This document shows, piece after piece, positions 11,061-21,554 of a DNA stretch of 64,000 nucleotides. Both the position numbers and the translations under genes were made by a program. The stretch spans positions 436,602,311-436,666,310 of the forward strand of contig NC_133538.1 in the NCBI RefSeq assembly GCF_048544455.1. Reading direction: 5' to 3'. The notes below the pieces were generated by a model. The model saw only the letters and a program-made list of their open reading frames with translations, was not told the origin of the DNA and did no database searches. The stretch's first letter is position 1; each line of letters opens with the position of its first letter. The stretch comes from Silene latifolia. Taxonomy: Eukaryota > Streptophyta > Magnoliopsida > Caryophyllales > Caryophyllaceae.

Positions 11061-12635
11061 CTAGTCTTCCACCATATCATCATTGTCATCATCTTCCTCA
11101 ATAGAAGTGGACTCATCACCACTTCCCTCTTCACTTTCTTGCTCACTTCCTTCATCATCCTCCTCTTCTTCTTCAATAGCCTCTTCCTCAATACTATCAT
11201 CAACAACCTCATCACCGACAACCTCATCGTCACCCGGAATCTCACCCCTAGATGCACTAGGAAAGAAGACTTCCCTATCCGCCCAACTAGGCAAAGGACA
11301 TGAAGGATCAAGAAGTCCTTGCCTAGCTAAATGAAGGAGGGGTGGATATTGGGCTAAGTATGCATCTTCACGATCCTTAAAAGCTTGTTTGTGCATCTCT
11401 TGCATAAGTAGAGTCTTGTAGTCATTGCTTGCTTTAACACCTTCGGGTTTGAACTCTTGATACTTAAATGGATAGGGTGGTGTGACAATGGAGGAGGAGG
11501 GCATTTCAATTTCACCCCTTTGTTGACGGATGATGTATTCGGCTTCTTTTGAGAGGGGAAGAAGGTAGTTGGTCCGATGGACACTCAAACGGCATATCTT
11601 AAAAGGCAAAGTAAAAGATCTAGCCTCATTGGTGAGCCACCCATATTTGGTGTCAAGAGGGTTATGAGTGACCCACTTGTACTTGTTAATCATGGCATCC
11701 ATGTCAATGAGATGACTCCCCTTTTTCGCCACATACTTGCTATCCTTGTTGAAATTCGGATCAAAGTACTTAGCCAAAAGAGTGACTAGACCTCCATTTA
11801 CAATAACAGTGGTGCCTTGCTTTCCACAATCAACATTTAGTCATCTTTCCACCAAAAGCCTTAGAGAATTGTAAGGCTTGGTGAATTCCCTTCCAATATT
11901 TAAGGCCGACTCAAGAAGAACACAATCGAGCTTGGTAAAGTGGTTAGTGTCTTCTCTTGCAATGATAGTATTCCCGATGACCTTGTGCCACACTCTAATG
12001 CCCGGATGGTGGACTAATAGAGCGCGACTAGAATGATAGTTCTCAAATTTCCTCCCGGAAATCGCCTCCCAAAGAGGAGCGGGGTCATACTTTTCGGGAT
12101 TCTTGTAATAGCTAGGTGAATCACTAAGACCCAATGCTTTACCCAATTCATCAAAGGTGATGCGCCTACTCACATTAGCAAGGCGGAACTCGATGTTTTC
12201 TCTAGTCTCTACCTTAGTAACTTTCAAAGAACTCAAGAATTCTAAGGTAAGGGAGGGGTATGTCAATTCTCTTGTAGCAAACAATTTTCACAACCCCATG
12301 TCTTCAAAGAAGGTTTTCGTTTGTTCAAGGACACCCAATTTGTTCAAGGCATCTTCACATATAAATTTGGTGGATAGAAAGTATTTTCAAGCATACTTGG
12401 CAAATGTATCCCTATGGGAGTTAGAAATGAAAATTACCTCCGGATAGTTTGATAATTGAGTAATTTCCGGAGTTGTTGATGTTGTTGCTTCCAAGGGAGG
12501 TTGTTGTTGTTGAACTTCCAAGTTTGAGCTAGCTACCACCATAGCCAATGAGGCTTTATTTGCTTGAAGACTCTTTTGTCTTGTTGAGAGTGCCTTTGCC
12601 TTAGATGCCTTTGTTGCTCCTTTTGTCCTTGCCAT
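11061..12635 (-). pseudogene. Element B ORF2: Athila ORF-1 family (env-like) protein
   Basis: Minus-strand ORF from ATG at 12635 (MARTKGATKASKAKALS) to the stop at 11061. The basic N-terminus is followed by the conserved block seen in the Athila ORF-1 family: TYPSLTLEFLSSLKVTKV, ENIEFRLANVSRRITFDEL, PLWEAISGRKFENYHSSRA, LVHHPGIRVWHKVIGNTII and NPLDTKYGWLTNEARSF. A strongly acidic tail (EEEEEDDEGSEQESEEG) ends it. Stops after TFAKYA (12387), after FFEDMGL (about 12295) and after LRLLVER (11841) break it. Function is unknown; in autonomous Athila elements it lies downstream of pol and has been compared to env. The homologue in element A is at 21555-23158. Confidence 0.8.
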
Positions 12636-12945
12636 TGATGATTTAACCAAGAAAAGAGTGAAAATCTTCAATTTCCAAGTATACCCAAATCGATTTTAAG
12701 ATGAAAGGTTTTGCCTTTATAATTTCAAAAATCGACTCAAAGGTTGAAGATTTTGGTGCTTGGTTTGATTTTTGTTGGAAGAGGAGTGATTAATTGTTGT
12801 TAAAAGGAAGTTTTGATTTGATTTTGTTGAATTTGGTTGAGGAAATCTTGTTTTGGTGATGGAGAGGATGAGGGTTTTGAGTTTTGGGGTTTATGGGTAG
12901 TGTTTTGAATGAAGGAATGAAGAAATGAAGAAATGAATGTGGGAT

Positions 12946-12962
12946 GGGGTATTTAAAATACC
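12946..12962 (-). promoter_or_regulatory. Putative internal TATA box for element B ORF2
   Basis: Minus strand reads TATTTTAAATACCCCATCCC, about 320 bp before the ORF2 ATG and directly downstream of a CG-NN-CG array. The AAATACCCCA core matches the LTR core promoter TATAAATACCCCATT of the same family. Confidence 0.5.
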
Positions 12963-12979
12963 CAAAAATTTCAAAAACT

Positions 12980-13375
12980 GCAGGGGAAGACGGGCGTCTT
13001 TCCTTCGGGACGCCTTCCGGATTCTCGCCTTTTTTGTTCGTGATTCTCGCCTAAAGACGGGCGTCTTTCAAAGAAAGACGCTCGGATTTATCGATCGAGA
13101 CGGGCGTCTTCTCGAAGACGGGCGGATTCTCGAGACAGTGAGATTTCTTGTTTTTCACAGGCAAAAAGACGGGCGTCTTTCCTTCCAAGACGGGCGGATT
13201 TCTGAAGACGAGCGTCTTTTGTATCAGGACGCTCAGATTCTTCAACAGTCCTAAAATTTCAAATTTTCAGCTCAGATGGACGGGCGGATTCTGACAAAGA
13301 TGCCCGGATTGCCTGAAGACGGGCGGATTCCCATGAAGACGCTCGGATTCTCCCTGTTTTACCCGGATTTAGTTC
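12980..13375 (-). promoter_or_regulatory. CG-NN-CG motif array between protease and ORF2 of element B
   Basis: About thirteen units, including AAGACGGGCGTCTT (12986, 13053, 13166), AAGACGCTCGGATT (13075, 13337), AAGACGGGCGGATT (13115, 13187, 13317) and AAGACGAGCGTCTT (13205). Each is two CG-containing half-sites around a 2-bp spacer. The array lies just upstream of the putative internal TATA box. Confidence 0.75.
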
Positions 13376-13688
13376 CATCCGTGCACTTGCATATCCCTTG
13401 TCATTTTTCATTCTTCAAATCCCGTGTTCTTCATTGTAGGGGCAGTACTAAGGCATGAATATCCTAGGCAATTTCTATCCCCACACTAAGCTAAAGCACT
13501 ACACATCAATTGAATCATTAGTCCCTCCCTCACTTCTCTCAAAAATGATAATTATCTTGATCAAAGCATAAAAATCCAAAAATGACAAAAATGCAATGTA
13601 AGAATTAAAATGCAAGTTAGGGGGTTAGAAATATTTACAAATGGTGGTTTAGAGAGGACTCCACCAAACTCTCATCCTTAGTGAGATG

Positions 13689-15820
13689 TCATGGGGGCAT
13701 GTCCAAGGTGTTGTTGATGTTGCTCAACACCTTGAAGAAGTAATCAAAAGCTTGTTCATTATCATGATAAAGATCTTCAATAGACCTTTGCCCTTGTTGC
13801 CGGTCTTGATCGATAGAATTACCAATATAGGGATTGAAAATCCCTTCAAACTCATCGTCCCAAAGACCACAAACTTCATCTACTTGATCACTAAAGATCT
13901 CTTGAGTTGATAGAGACAACTCTCCCACTTTCTTGTCCTGGCCAATGAGGCCATCCTCTTCATTGCTTGACTTTGGTGAGCTTTTCAAGCTCTCTTTGTT
14001 ACAATTCACTTGCTCTTTGAATGGAGCATCTTCAATTTTCTTCTTCCATTGGAATTCCGACTTCTTCCTATCATCCTTCCGGCTATAATGATCAACCATA
14101 AAACATGGTTCATGCAAACAGGGAGCTCTCATGGTCTTGTCAAGATTGAAAGTTATGCTCTCATCTCCCACTTCTAGAGTGAGCTCTCCATGCTTCACAT
14201 CAATCACCGCACCCGCGGTATGTAAGAAAGGTCTTCCTAGAATGATCGGAATGTTGGAGTCTTCTTCCATGTCAACAATGACAAAGTCCACCGGGATGAA
14301 AAATTTCCCAACTCTTACGGGAACATCTTCCCATATCCCTAATGGTGTCTTCGTCGATCTATTGGCCATTTGGAGTGTGATATTGGTGCATTTAAGCTCT
14401 CCCATCCCTAACCTTTTACTCACCGAGTACGGCATAACACTCACACTAGCCCCTAGATCACATAAGGCTTTGTTGATTGTGGTGTCGCAAATGGTACACG
14501 GTATTGAGAAGCTTCCCGGATCTTTGAGTTTTGGAGGTGAACTCCCTTGAAGTATTGCACTACGTACCTTAGTGAAGGCGATAGTCTCAAGCTTCCGGAT
14601 CGACTTCTTCTTTGTGAGGATGTCTTTCATGTATTTTGCATAGGCCGGCACGTGATTGATTAATTCCGTGAAGGAATTGAAACTTCCAAATTCTTCACAA
14701 TTTCCATAAATTTTCCAAGTTGGTCATCAAATTTGGGCTTGGCTTGACGACTCGGAAAAGGAAGTCTAATGACAATGGGCTCCTTCTGCTTGACCTTGTC
14801 CTTATTTTTCTTTGAAATTTCTTCTTTTGATGGTTCCCCATCCTTGGAGTTTTGCACAATTTCTTCTTAGCCACTAGCTTCCACAACTTCATCCTCAGCT
14901 TGCTTCTTCGGTGCTTCATACCTTGCACCACTCCTCAAGTGAATGGCACTAACCATTTCATGTCTTGGGGGATTACTTTGAGGTGGTAATTGCCCCTTTT
15001 GTCTTTGTGAGCTTGAAGATGCTAGTTGAGTCAATTGGGTTTCCAACATTTTGGTGTGAGCTAGAATGTTGTTGATGGTGATTTCCTTTGCTTGACTATC
15101 CTTTTGCATTTGAGTAAAAAACTCTTGTTGATTCTTTTGCATTTGGAGGACCGCTTTTTGAATATCAAAACCTTGGTCATTTTGTTGATTGTATGGAGTT
15201 TGATTTTGGTAACCTTGGTTTTGGTTGTAAAAGGGTCTTTGATTTTGGTTTCTCATGGGAGGTGGGGTGTATGTTGGTTGAGGGTTTTGAACATTTTGGC
15301 TTTTGTATGAGAGATTTGGATGGAATTTGGTGTTTTCATTGTAATAGTTTGAATAAGGGGTACCACTCTTGTATGCTTGGAAAGCATTCACTTGTTCATT
15401 TGTTCCCCTACATTCACTTTGGTCATGTCCCAAAGTTCCACAATTCTCACATATCCCACTTGGGATTGATGAAGATGTCGTCATGGCATTAACATGATGC
15501 TTTGTTCATTTTGAGGCTTCTTCAAGTCTAGCCATAGCTTTTTCAAACTTCAAATTGATGGTATCAATGTGAGCACTAAGTTGAGCATCCAATTGAGTAA
15601 TGGAGTCCACTTCATGCTTTCCTCCTCTAGTAGCCTTGCGAGGTCTACTATATTGTGAGTTATGGACCGCCATTTCCTCAATTTTGTTCCAAGTTTGATT
15701 GTCATCAACTTCGGTGAACATTCCATTTGATCCCATGTTGAGAATGTTCCTTGAATCTTCATAAAGACCGTTCCAAAATTGTTGTACCCAGAACCACTCG
15801 CTAAGTCCATGGTGAGGACA
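13689..15820 (-). pseudogene. Element B gag C-terminus and protease (piece left of element A)
   Basis: Continuation of B gag after the element A insertion. It starts with HHGLSEWFWVQQFWNGLYE near 15815 and runs through the CCHC zinc knuckle (CENCGTLGHDQSEC, about 15410-15455) and a Gln/Asn-rich stretch to the aspartic protease with CDLGASVSVMPYSVSKR (about 14425-14475) and PIILGRPFLHTAGAV. It ends NNTLDMPP at 13689. An in-frame TGA follows EEASK (near 15506), a stop lies at 14867 and a frameshift near 14660. The DLGA active site is normal for Athila. After the protease the coding sequence stops; no RT follows. Confidence 0.85.
15816..15820. repeat. Target-site duplication of element A, left (GGACA)
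   Basis: GGACA immediately precedes the LTR start TGATGTGACC and is repeated exactly at 26871-26875 after the LTR end CTCGATCA. Confidence 0.95.
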
Positions 15821-16159
15821 TGATGTGACCATAATTGGCGCATATTTAGCCCCCGAATTACCATTGTTTTCATGCTTTTTAGTGCCTATTTGGGTCATTT
15901 CTTATCTTTAGTTCTTTGTTTTGCATATTCTTTGAGATTTTGATCCCTTGGTAGGAAAGGAGTAAGAATCTTGCATTTTCATGGCAAAACAAGGCTAAAT
16001 TGATCATATTCAATGGCCAAGCATCAAGGAGAGACAAGACTAGAAGGCCTTTGTACATAGCATAGTAGAAGAGCAATGTTGAGAAAAGGATCCTTGAGTC
16101 CCCAAGGAAATCCCCAAGGAATTCATGAAGAAAAGGGAAGAAAAGAAGAAGAAAAGATG

Positions 16160-16345
16160 CTGCCAGACAATCCGAACGGATTGTACACAATCCGTCCGTC
16201 CGCCCAAGCCCAATCCGAGCGTCCCTCAAAGGAATCCGCTCGGATTCCCCTCGCCAATCCGAGCGTCTTGCCCAAGGATCCGCTCGGATTCTCCAGCCCC
16301 AGATCCGCCGTCCCGACTCCCATCCGCACGGATTTCAAGATAAAG
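16160..16345 (+). promoter_or_regulatory. CG-NN-CG motif array in U3 of element A 5' LTR
   Basis: Eight units: AATCCGAACGGATT, AATCCGTCCGTC, AATCCGAGCGTC, AATCCGCTCGGATT, AATCCGAGCGTCTT, GATCCGCTCGGATT, GATCCGCCGTC (one base shorter; the 3' LTR has GATCCGGCCGTC) and CATCCGCACGGATT. They lie about 150-320 bp upstream of the TATA box. Confidence 0.8.
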
Positions 16346-16479
16346 ACGTTTTCATTCTTCAAGCCAGGATAAGAGAAGCCCTTCTCTCGGAGAATACCGG
16401 AGTCTCCTTGCTCAACTTAAAAAGTGTAATTACTAGTTTAGCCCTTAGTTAACCCTAATGCATCCTCCCTAATTTTCAC

Positions 16480-16492
16480 TATAAATACCCCA
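16480..16492 (+). promoter_or_regulatory. TATA box of element A 5' LTR
   Basis: TATAAATACCCCATT, in the middle of the LTR, downstream of the motif array. The same sequence is at 25769 in the 3' LTR and, on the minus strand, near 8410 and 28765 in element B. Confidence 0.7.
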
Positions 16493-17584
16493 TTAGTCTA
16501 ATTAGAGGAGCATGTTCTTCTTATCAATAATTAGTGTAGTTAATATTAATCAAAATCTCTCTTCAATATTGTAATCAAATATTAATCAAGTTTTAATCCA
16601 AGTTTTAGTTCTTTAATCTCTCTCTTGTTCTTACTTTATTTTGGGTAATTGCAGATTATTTGGGTTATTATTGGGAGATTGACAACCTCTCAATCTAGGA
16701 TTCAAGTACTTCTATTATTCTTGCTTTATTATTGGAATCATTAGTAGGTATAATCTCTTAATCCCTTTTTAATTATTGCTAATTACTTTCATTTATTCAT
16801 CATGTTTCATTATGTTAGTATGATTGACAACCTTTCTAGCATGATCAATATGATAATGAGTGAGTAGTCTCTTAGCTAGGGTTTAATGGGTGATTAGGGG
16901 AAACCAACATGGGGAATGATTCATGATTAAATTAATATGCTTTCATATCTTATTTGCTTGCTTGTTTTGATATTAATACATGCACATGTTATATTTGATG
17001 AAATGCTAAGCCTATGAATCCTTGCATTTACTATCATCTTCTATCCTTTCAACTTGACTTGTAAGACATAACCCAACTCGAGTCTTGTTAGACCATGCAT
17101 GTGTTGAGTAGGAAAGATTAAGTCGACTTGTAGGTGTTGTACAATGTAATCGATTCGGCTCCGGGACCCAAACTTTCCTAGGATTGTAAGATATAACCCA
17201 ACTCAATCCATCACAACAATAATTGCTTGCTTATAATTTGAGAACATGTTTGTATGATCATATCCCATGAATCCCCTATGAACCCATGACACCCTAGTGC
17301 TTTTAATCAATTGTTTACACCCCTTATTTTATTTACCTTGTTAGTTTATTTTCATTGCTACCTTAGTTTAGTAACCTTCTACATCAACCCAATTTGTGAC
17401 ACCCTTAGACACTACTAGTTACAATAGAATTCTCATTTCAATACCCGTCCCTTGGGATCCGACCTTTACTTGCCTCTTTACTAATTGTAGAGTTGTTTGT
17501 GAAGTATAAATTGTGTTTTGTATCGACCATTGACCAACGACCACATATGCTTAATTTGTGAAACGAAATGGACTCGATCAAAAA

Positions 17585-17603
17585 TGGCGCCGTTGCCTGG
17601 GAC
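17585..17603 (+). other. Primer binding site of element A
   Basis: TGGCGCCGTTGCCTGGGAC, 4 bp after the LTR end. The TGGCGCCGTTGCCGGGGAC form is the usual Athila-lineage primer site, here with one change. Element B has the unaltered form on the minus strand at 27656-27674. Confidence 0.9.
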
Positions 17604-17718
17604 GGTGTTTAATTGATTTAAGATTTCTTTTATTGTTTTTAGTTGTGTCTTTTTCACCTTGGGAAGTAAAACTCCTCAAGGTTTGTTCTAATTGTTTTCG
17701 AGTTGTTTGATATTTTGC

Positions 17719-20506
17719 ATGTCTAGAAGGTTACAAAGAGATTTGTTACCTTTTGACCGTGAAATCGAAAGAACCTTGACGAATAATAGGAGACTTGTTA
17801 GGAGGAATTTGGGAGGTGTTGGTGAAGTTGTTCAACCCACTAGTGAGTTTGTCAATCCTTTCGCAATAGAAGGAGAAGAGAACCCATTAAACAATACCAC
17901 ACAAAATCCACCTACAATGCCTAAATTCTCGTCACACTCTATACCCACCGAGGAGGATTTACCAAATGGTACTCCTACCCCACAACATCTTACCGGAAAC
18001 TTTATTGCCAAGTCCGCCTTCATTCAACTAGTTGAGAGGAGCCAATTCTGGGGAATGCCTAGTGAGGACCCTCATTCTCATATGGAAACCTTTTGCGATT
18101 ATTGTGAAGCTATCTCTCAAACGGGCGTGACTCAAGACCAAATAAGATGGGTCTTATTTCCTTTTTCGTTAATCGGCACCGCAAAGCAATGGTTGAAGGG
18201 CCTTGATAAGGCCACCCTTGGAATAGATTCTTGGAAGAAGCTAGCTCCAGCTTTCTACCAAAAATTCTACCCACCGGAAAAGACCAATATGCTAAGAGCT
18301 CAAATTACGGGTTTTAAGCAAAGGGATGAAGAATCTTTGTATGAAGCTTGGGAGCGGTTCAAAGGTATTTGTCGCTCATGTCCTCACCATGGACTTAGCG
18401 AATGGTTTTTAGTGCAACAATTTTGGAATGGTTTATATGAAGATTCAAGGAACATTCTTAATATGGGATCAAATGGAATGTTCACCGAAGTTGATGACAA
18501 TCAAACATGGAACAAGATTGAGGAAATGGCGGTCCATAATTCACAATATAGTAGGCCTCGCAAGGCTACTAGAGGAGGAAAGTATGAAGTGGACACCGTT
18601 ACTCAATTGGGTGCTCAACTTAGTGCTCACATTGACACAATCAACTTGAAGTTTGAACAAGCTATGGCTAGACTTGAGGAAAACTCAAAATCATCGAAGC
18701 ATCATGTCAATGCCATGACGGCATCCTCATCAATCCCAAGCGGGATATGTGAGAATTGTGGAACCTTGGGTCATGACTCAAGTGAATGTAGGGGAACAAC
18801 CGAACAAGTTAATGCTTTCCAAGCTTACAAAAGTGGTACCCCTTATTCAAATTTTTACAATGAAAACACCAAGTTCCATCCAAATCTCTCATACAAAAGC
18901 CAAAATGTTCAAAACCCTCAAACAACATACACTCCACCACCCATGAGAAATCAAAATCAAAGACCCTTTTACAATCAAAACCAAGGCTACCAAAATCAAA
19001 ATCCATACAATCACCACAATGACCAAGGTTTTGATGTCCAAAAAGCGGTCCTCCAAATGCAAAAGAATCAACAATAATTTTTCACCCAAATGCAAAAAGA
19101 TAGCCAAGCAAAAGACACCACCATCAACAACATTCTAGCTCACACCAAGATGTTGGAAACACAATTGACCCAACTAGCATCTTCAAGCTCACAAAGACAA
19201 AAGGGGCAATTACCACCTCAAAATAATCCCCCTAGACATGAAACGGTTAGTGCCATTCACTTGAGAAGTGGTACAAGATATGAGGCACCAAAGGAGCAAG
19301 TTGGGGATGAAGTTGTGAGAGCTAGTGAGAATGAAGTTGTGGTGCAAAGCCCCAAAGAAGGGGAATCATCAAAGGAAGAAAGTTCAAAGAAAAATGAAGA
19401 CAAAGCCAAAGAGAAGGAGCCCATTGTGATTAAACTTCCTTTTCGAAGTCGTCAAGCCAAGCCCAAATTTGATGATCAACTTGGAAAGTTCATGGAAATT
19501 GTGAAGAACTTAGAAGTCTCAATTCCTTTCACGGAATTAATCAATCACGTTCCGGCCTATGCAAAGTACATGAAAGATATCCTCACAAAGAAGAAGTCGA
19601 TCCGGAAACTTGAGACTATCGCCTTCACTAAGGTGAGTAGTGCAATACTTCAAGGGAGTTCACCTCCAAAGTTAAAGGATCCGGGAAGCTTCTCAATACC
19701 GTGTACCATTGGCGACACAACGATCAACAAAGCCTTATGTGATCTAGGGGCTAGTGTGAGTGTCATGCCGTACTCGGTGAGTAAAAGGTTGGGAATGGGA
19801 GAGCTTAAATGCACCAATATCACTCTTCAAATGGCCGATAGATCGATGAAGACACCATTAGGGATATGGGAAGATGTCCCCGTGCGAATTGGGAAGTTTT
19901 TGGGACTTTGTCATTGTTGATATGGAGGAAGATTCCAACATTCCAATCATCTTAGGAAGACCTTTCCTATACACCGCGGGTGCGGTGATTGATGTGAAAC
20001 ATGGAGAGCTCACTCTAGAAGTGGGAGATGAAAGCATAACTTTTAATCTTGACAAAACCATGAGAGCTCCTCGTTTGCATGAGCCATGTTTTATGATTGA
20101 TCATTATAGCCGGAAGGATGAAAGGAAGAAATCGGAACTCCAATGGAGGAAGAAAGTTGAAGATGCTCCATTCAAAGAGCAAGTGAATTGTGACAAGGAG
20201 AGCTTGCAAAGCTCATCAAAATCAACCAAGGAAGAAGATGATGGCCTCATTGGCCAAGAGAAGAAATTGGGAGAGTTGTCTCCATCTAAGCAAGAGATTT
20301 TCAATGATCAACTCAATGAAGTTTGTGGTCTTTGGGACGACGAATTTGAAGGGATGTTTAATCCCTACATTGGGCATGCCATCGATCATGATCAACAACA
20401 AGGGCCACGGTCTATTGAGGACCTCTACCATAACAATGAACAAGCTTTTGATTACTTCTTCAAGGTGTTGAGCAACATCAACAACACCTTGAACATGCCC
20501 CCTTGA
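17719..20506 (+). pseudogene. Element A gag-protease polyprotein
   Basis: The start is taken at ATG 17719 (MSRRLQRDLLPF), the same start as in element B. The gag core has FPFSLIGTAKQWLKGLDKA and FYQKFYPPEKTNMLRAQ, then the CCHC zinc knuckle CENCGTLGHDSSEC (18748-18789) and a Gln/Asn-rich region. The protease active site is CDLGASVSVMP (Asp codon at 19741), with PIILGRPFLYTAGAV further on. Two lesions are visible against element B: a GAA-to-TAA stop at 19075-19077 within NQQEFFTQ, and a loss of about ten bases near 19905 that shifts the frame (KFLGLCHC*). It ends NNTLNMPP at 20506. The protein would package RNA and process gag. There is no RT downstream. Confidence 0.9.
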
Positions 20507-20814
20507 CATCTCATCAAGAATGAGAGTTTGGTGGAGTCCTCCCTAAACCACCACTTGTAAATATTTCTAACTCCTTAACTTACATTTCAATTTTTGTATT
20601 GCATTTTTGTCATTTTTGGATTTATTTTTACTTTGATCAAAATAATTGTCATATAAGAGAGAAGTGAGGGAGGGACTAATAATTTTAATTGATGTGTAGT
20701 GCTTTACCTTAGTGTGGGGATGGCAATTGCCTAGGCTATTCATGCCTTAGTAGTGCCCTCACAATGAAGAACACAAGATTTGAAAGAAAGAAAGAAAGAA
20801 TGATAAGGGAATGC
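20507..20814 (+). other. Spacer after protease in element A
   Basis: No gene. RT should begin here in an autonomous Athila element, but none of its motifs is seen in any frame. A GAAA simple repeat lies near 20780. Confidence 0.7.
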
Positions 20815-21225
20815 GTTTGTGCACGGATGGAACTGAATCCGTGTACACAAGGACCAATCCGAGCGGATTCCTGAGAATCCGCCCGTCTGAATAAGATCCG
20901 AGCGTCCTGCTAAGAAGACGCCCGTCTTGGGCTGAGCTGAAATTGCAAAAATTCTTGATCACAAAGAATCCGAGCGGATTTCTGGAAAGACGCCCGTCTC
21001 ACAGAATCCGTCCGTCTTTTGAAAAAGACGCCCGTCTCAAAGCTGAAGAAAAACAAAGAAAAATCTCTGGACTGAAATCCGTCCGTCCTGCACGAAATCC
21101 GCCCGTCCCATCTCAGAAGAATCCGAGCGGATTCCCCAGAATCCGCCCGTCTCTAGGCGGGATTTTGAAAATTTTGAAGCTGTAGAATCCGCACGGATTG
21201 CGCCCAATCCGCACGGATTGTCCCT
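20815..21225 (+). promoter_or_regulatory. CG-NN-CG motif array between protease and ORF2 of element A
   Basis: Fourteen units in 410 bp, including AATCCGAGCGGATT (three times), AATCCGCCCGTC (three times), AAGACGCCCGTC (three times, once as AAGACGCCCGTCTT), AATCCGTCCGTC (twice), GATCCGAGCGTC and AATCCGCACGGATT (twice near the end). The same unit types occur in the LTR. The array stops about 25 bp before a TATA-like TTTAAATACCC. Confidence 0.8.
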
Positions 21226-21247
21226 GCGTCCTAAAATTGTCGAATTC

Positions 21248-21260
21248 TTTAAATACCCAC
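21248..21260 (+). promoter_or_regulatory. Putative internal TATA box for element A ORF2
   Basis: TTTAAATACCCACC, 307 bp before the ORF2 ATG, directly after the motif array. It is followed by an (ATTC)n run at 21268-21292 and an A/C-rich leader that looks like a 5' UTR. The layout copies the LTR promoter and is conserved in element B. Confidence 0.5.
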
Positions 21261-21554
21261 CCCACCTTCATTCATTCATTCATTCATTCATAAACACTAC
21301 CCATAACATCAAAACCCTCATCCTCTCCATCTCAAAAACAAAAACCCTCAACAAAATACACCAAAATCAAATCAAACCATCTTTCAAACACCAAATCAAT
21401 CACTCCATCTTCATTAACAATCAAAACCAAGAACAAATTCTTCAACCTTTGAATCGATTTTTGTTTCTATAAAGGCAAAGCCTTTCACCTTCAAATCGAT
21501 TTGGGCATTCTACAAATTGAAGATTTTTGACTCTTTACTTGGTTAGTTCATCAA

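Larger units (their letters stand above)
15821..17580 (+). repeat. Element A 5' LTR
   Basis: 1760 bp, starts TGATGTGACCATAATTGGCG and ends GGACTCGATCA. It contains the U3 motif array (16160-16345) and a TATA box at 16480. The long open frames on both strands at 16076-16372 fall on the motif array and are not genes. Confidence 0.95.

Noticed and set aside
11033..11334. Three short ORFs opposite the ORF2 tail of element B
   Set aside because: Reverse-frame shadows of the GAA/GAT-rich acidic tail.
12980..13375. Array of short spaced palindromes resembling a CRISPR array
   Set aside because: Plant DNA; the units are 14 bp, variable and unevenly spaced, with no unique spacers of constant size and no cas genes.
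16076..16372. ORFs on both strands in the LTRs of element A (also 25362-25709)
   Set aside because: They cover the U3 motif array, are present in both LTR copies, and have low-complexity translations.
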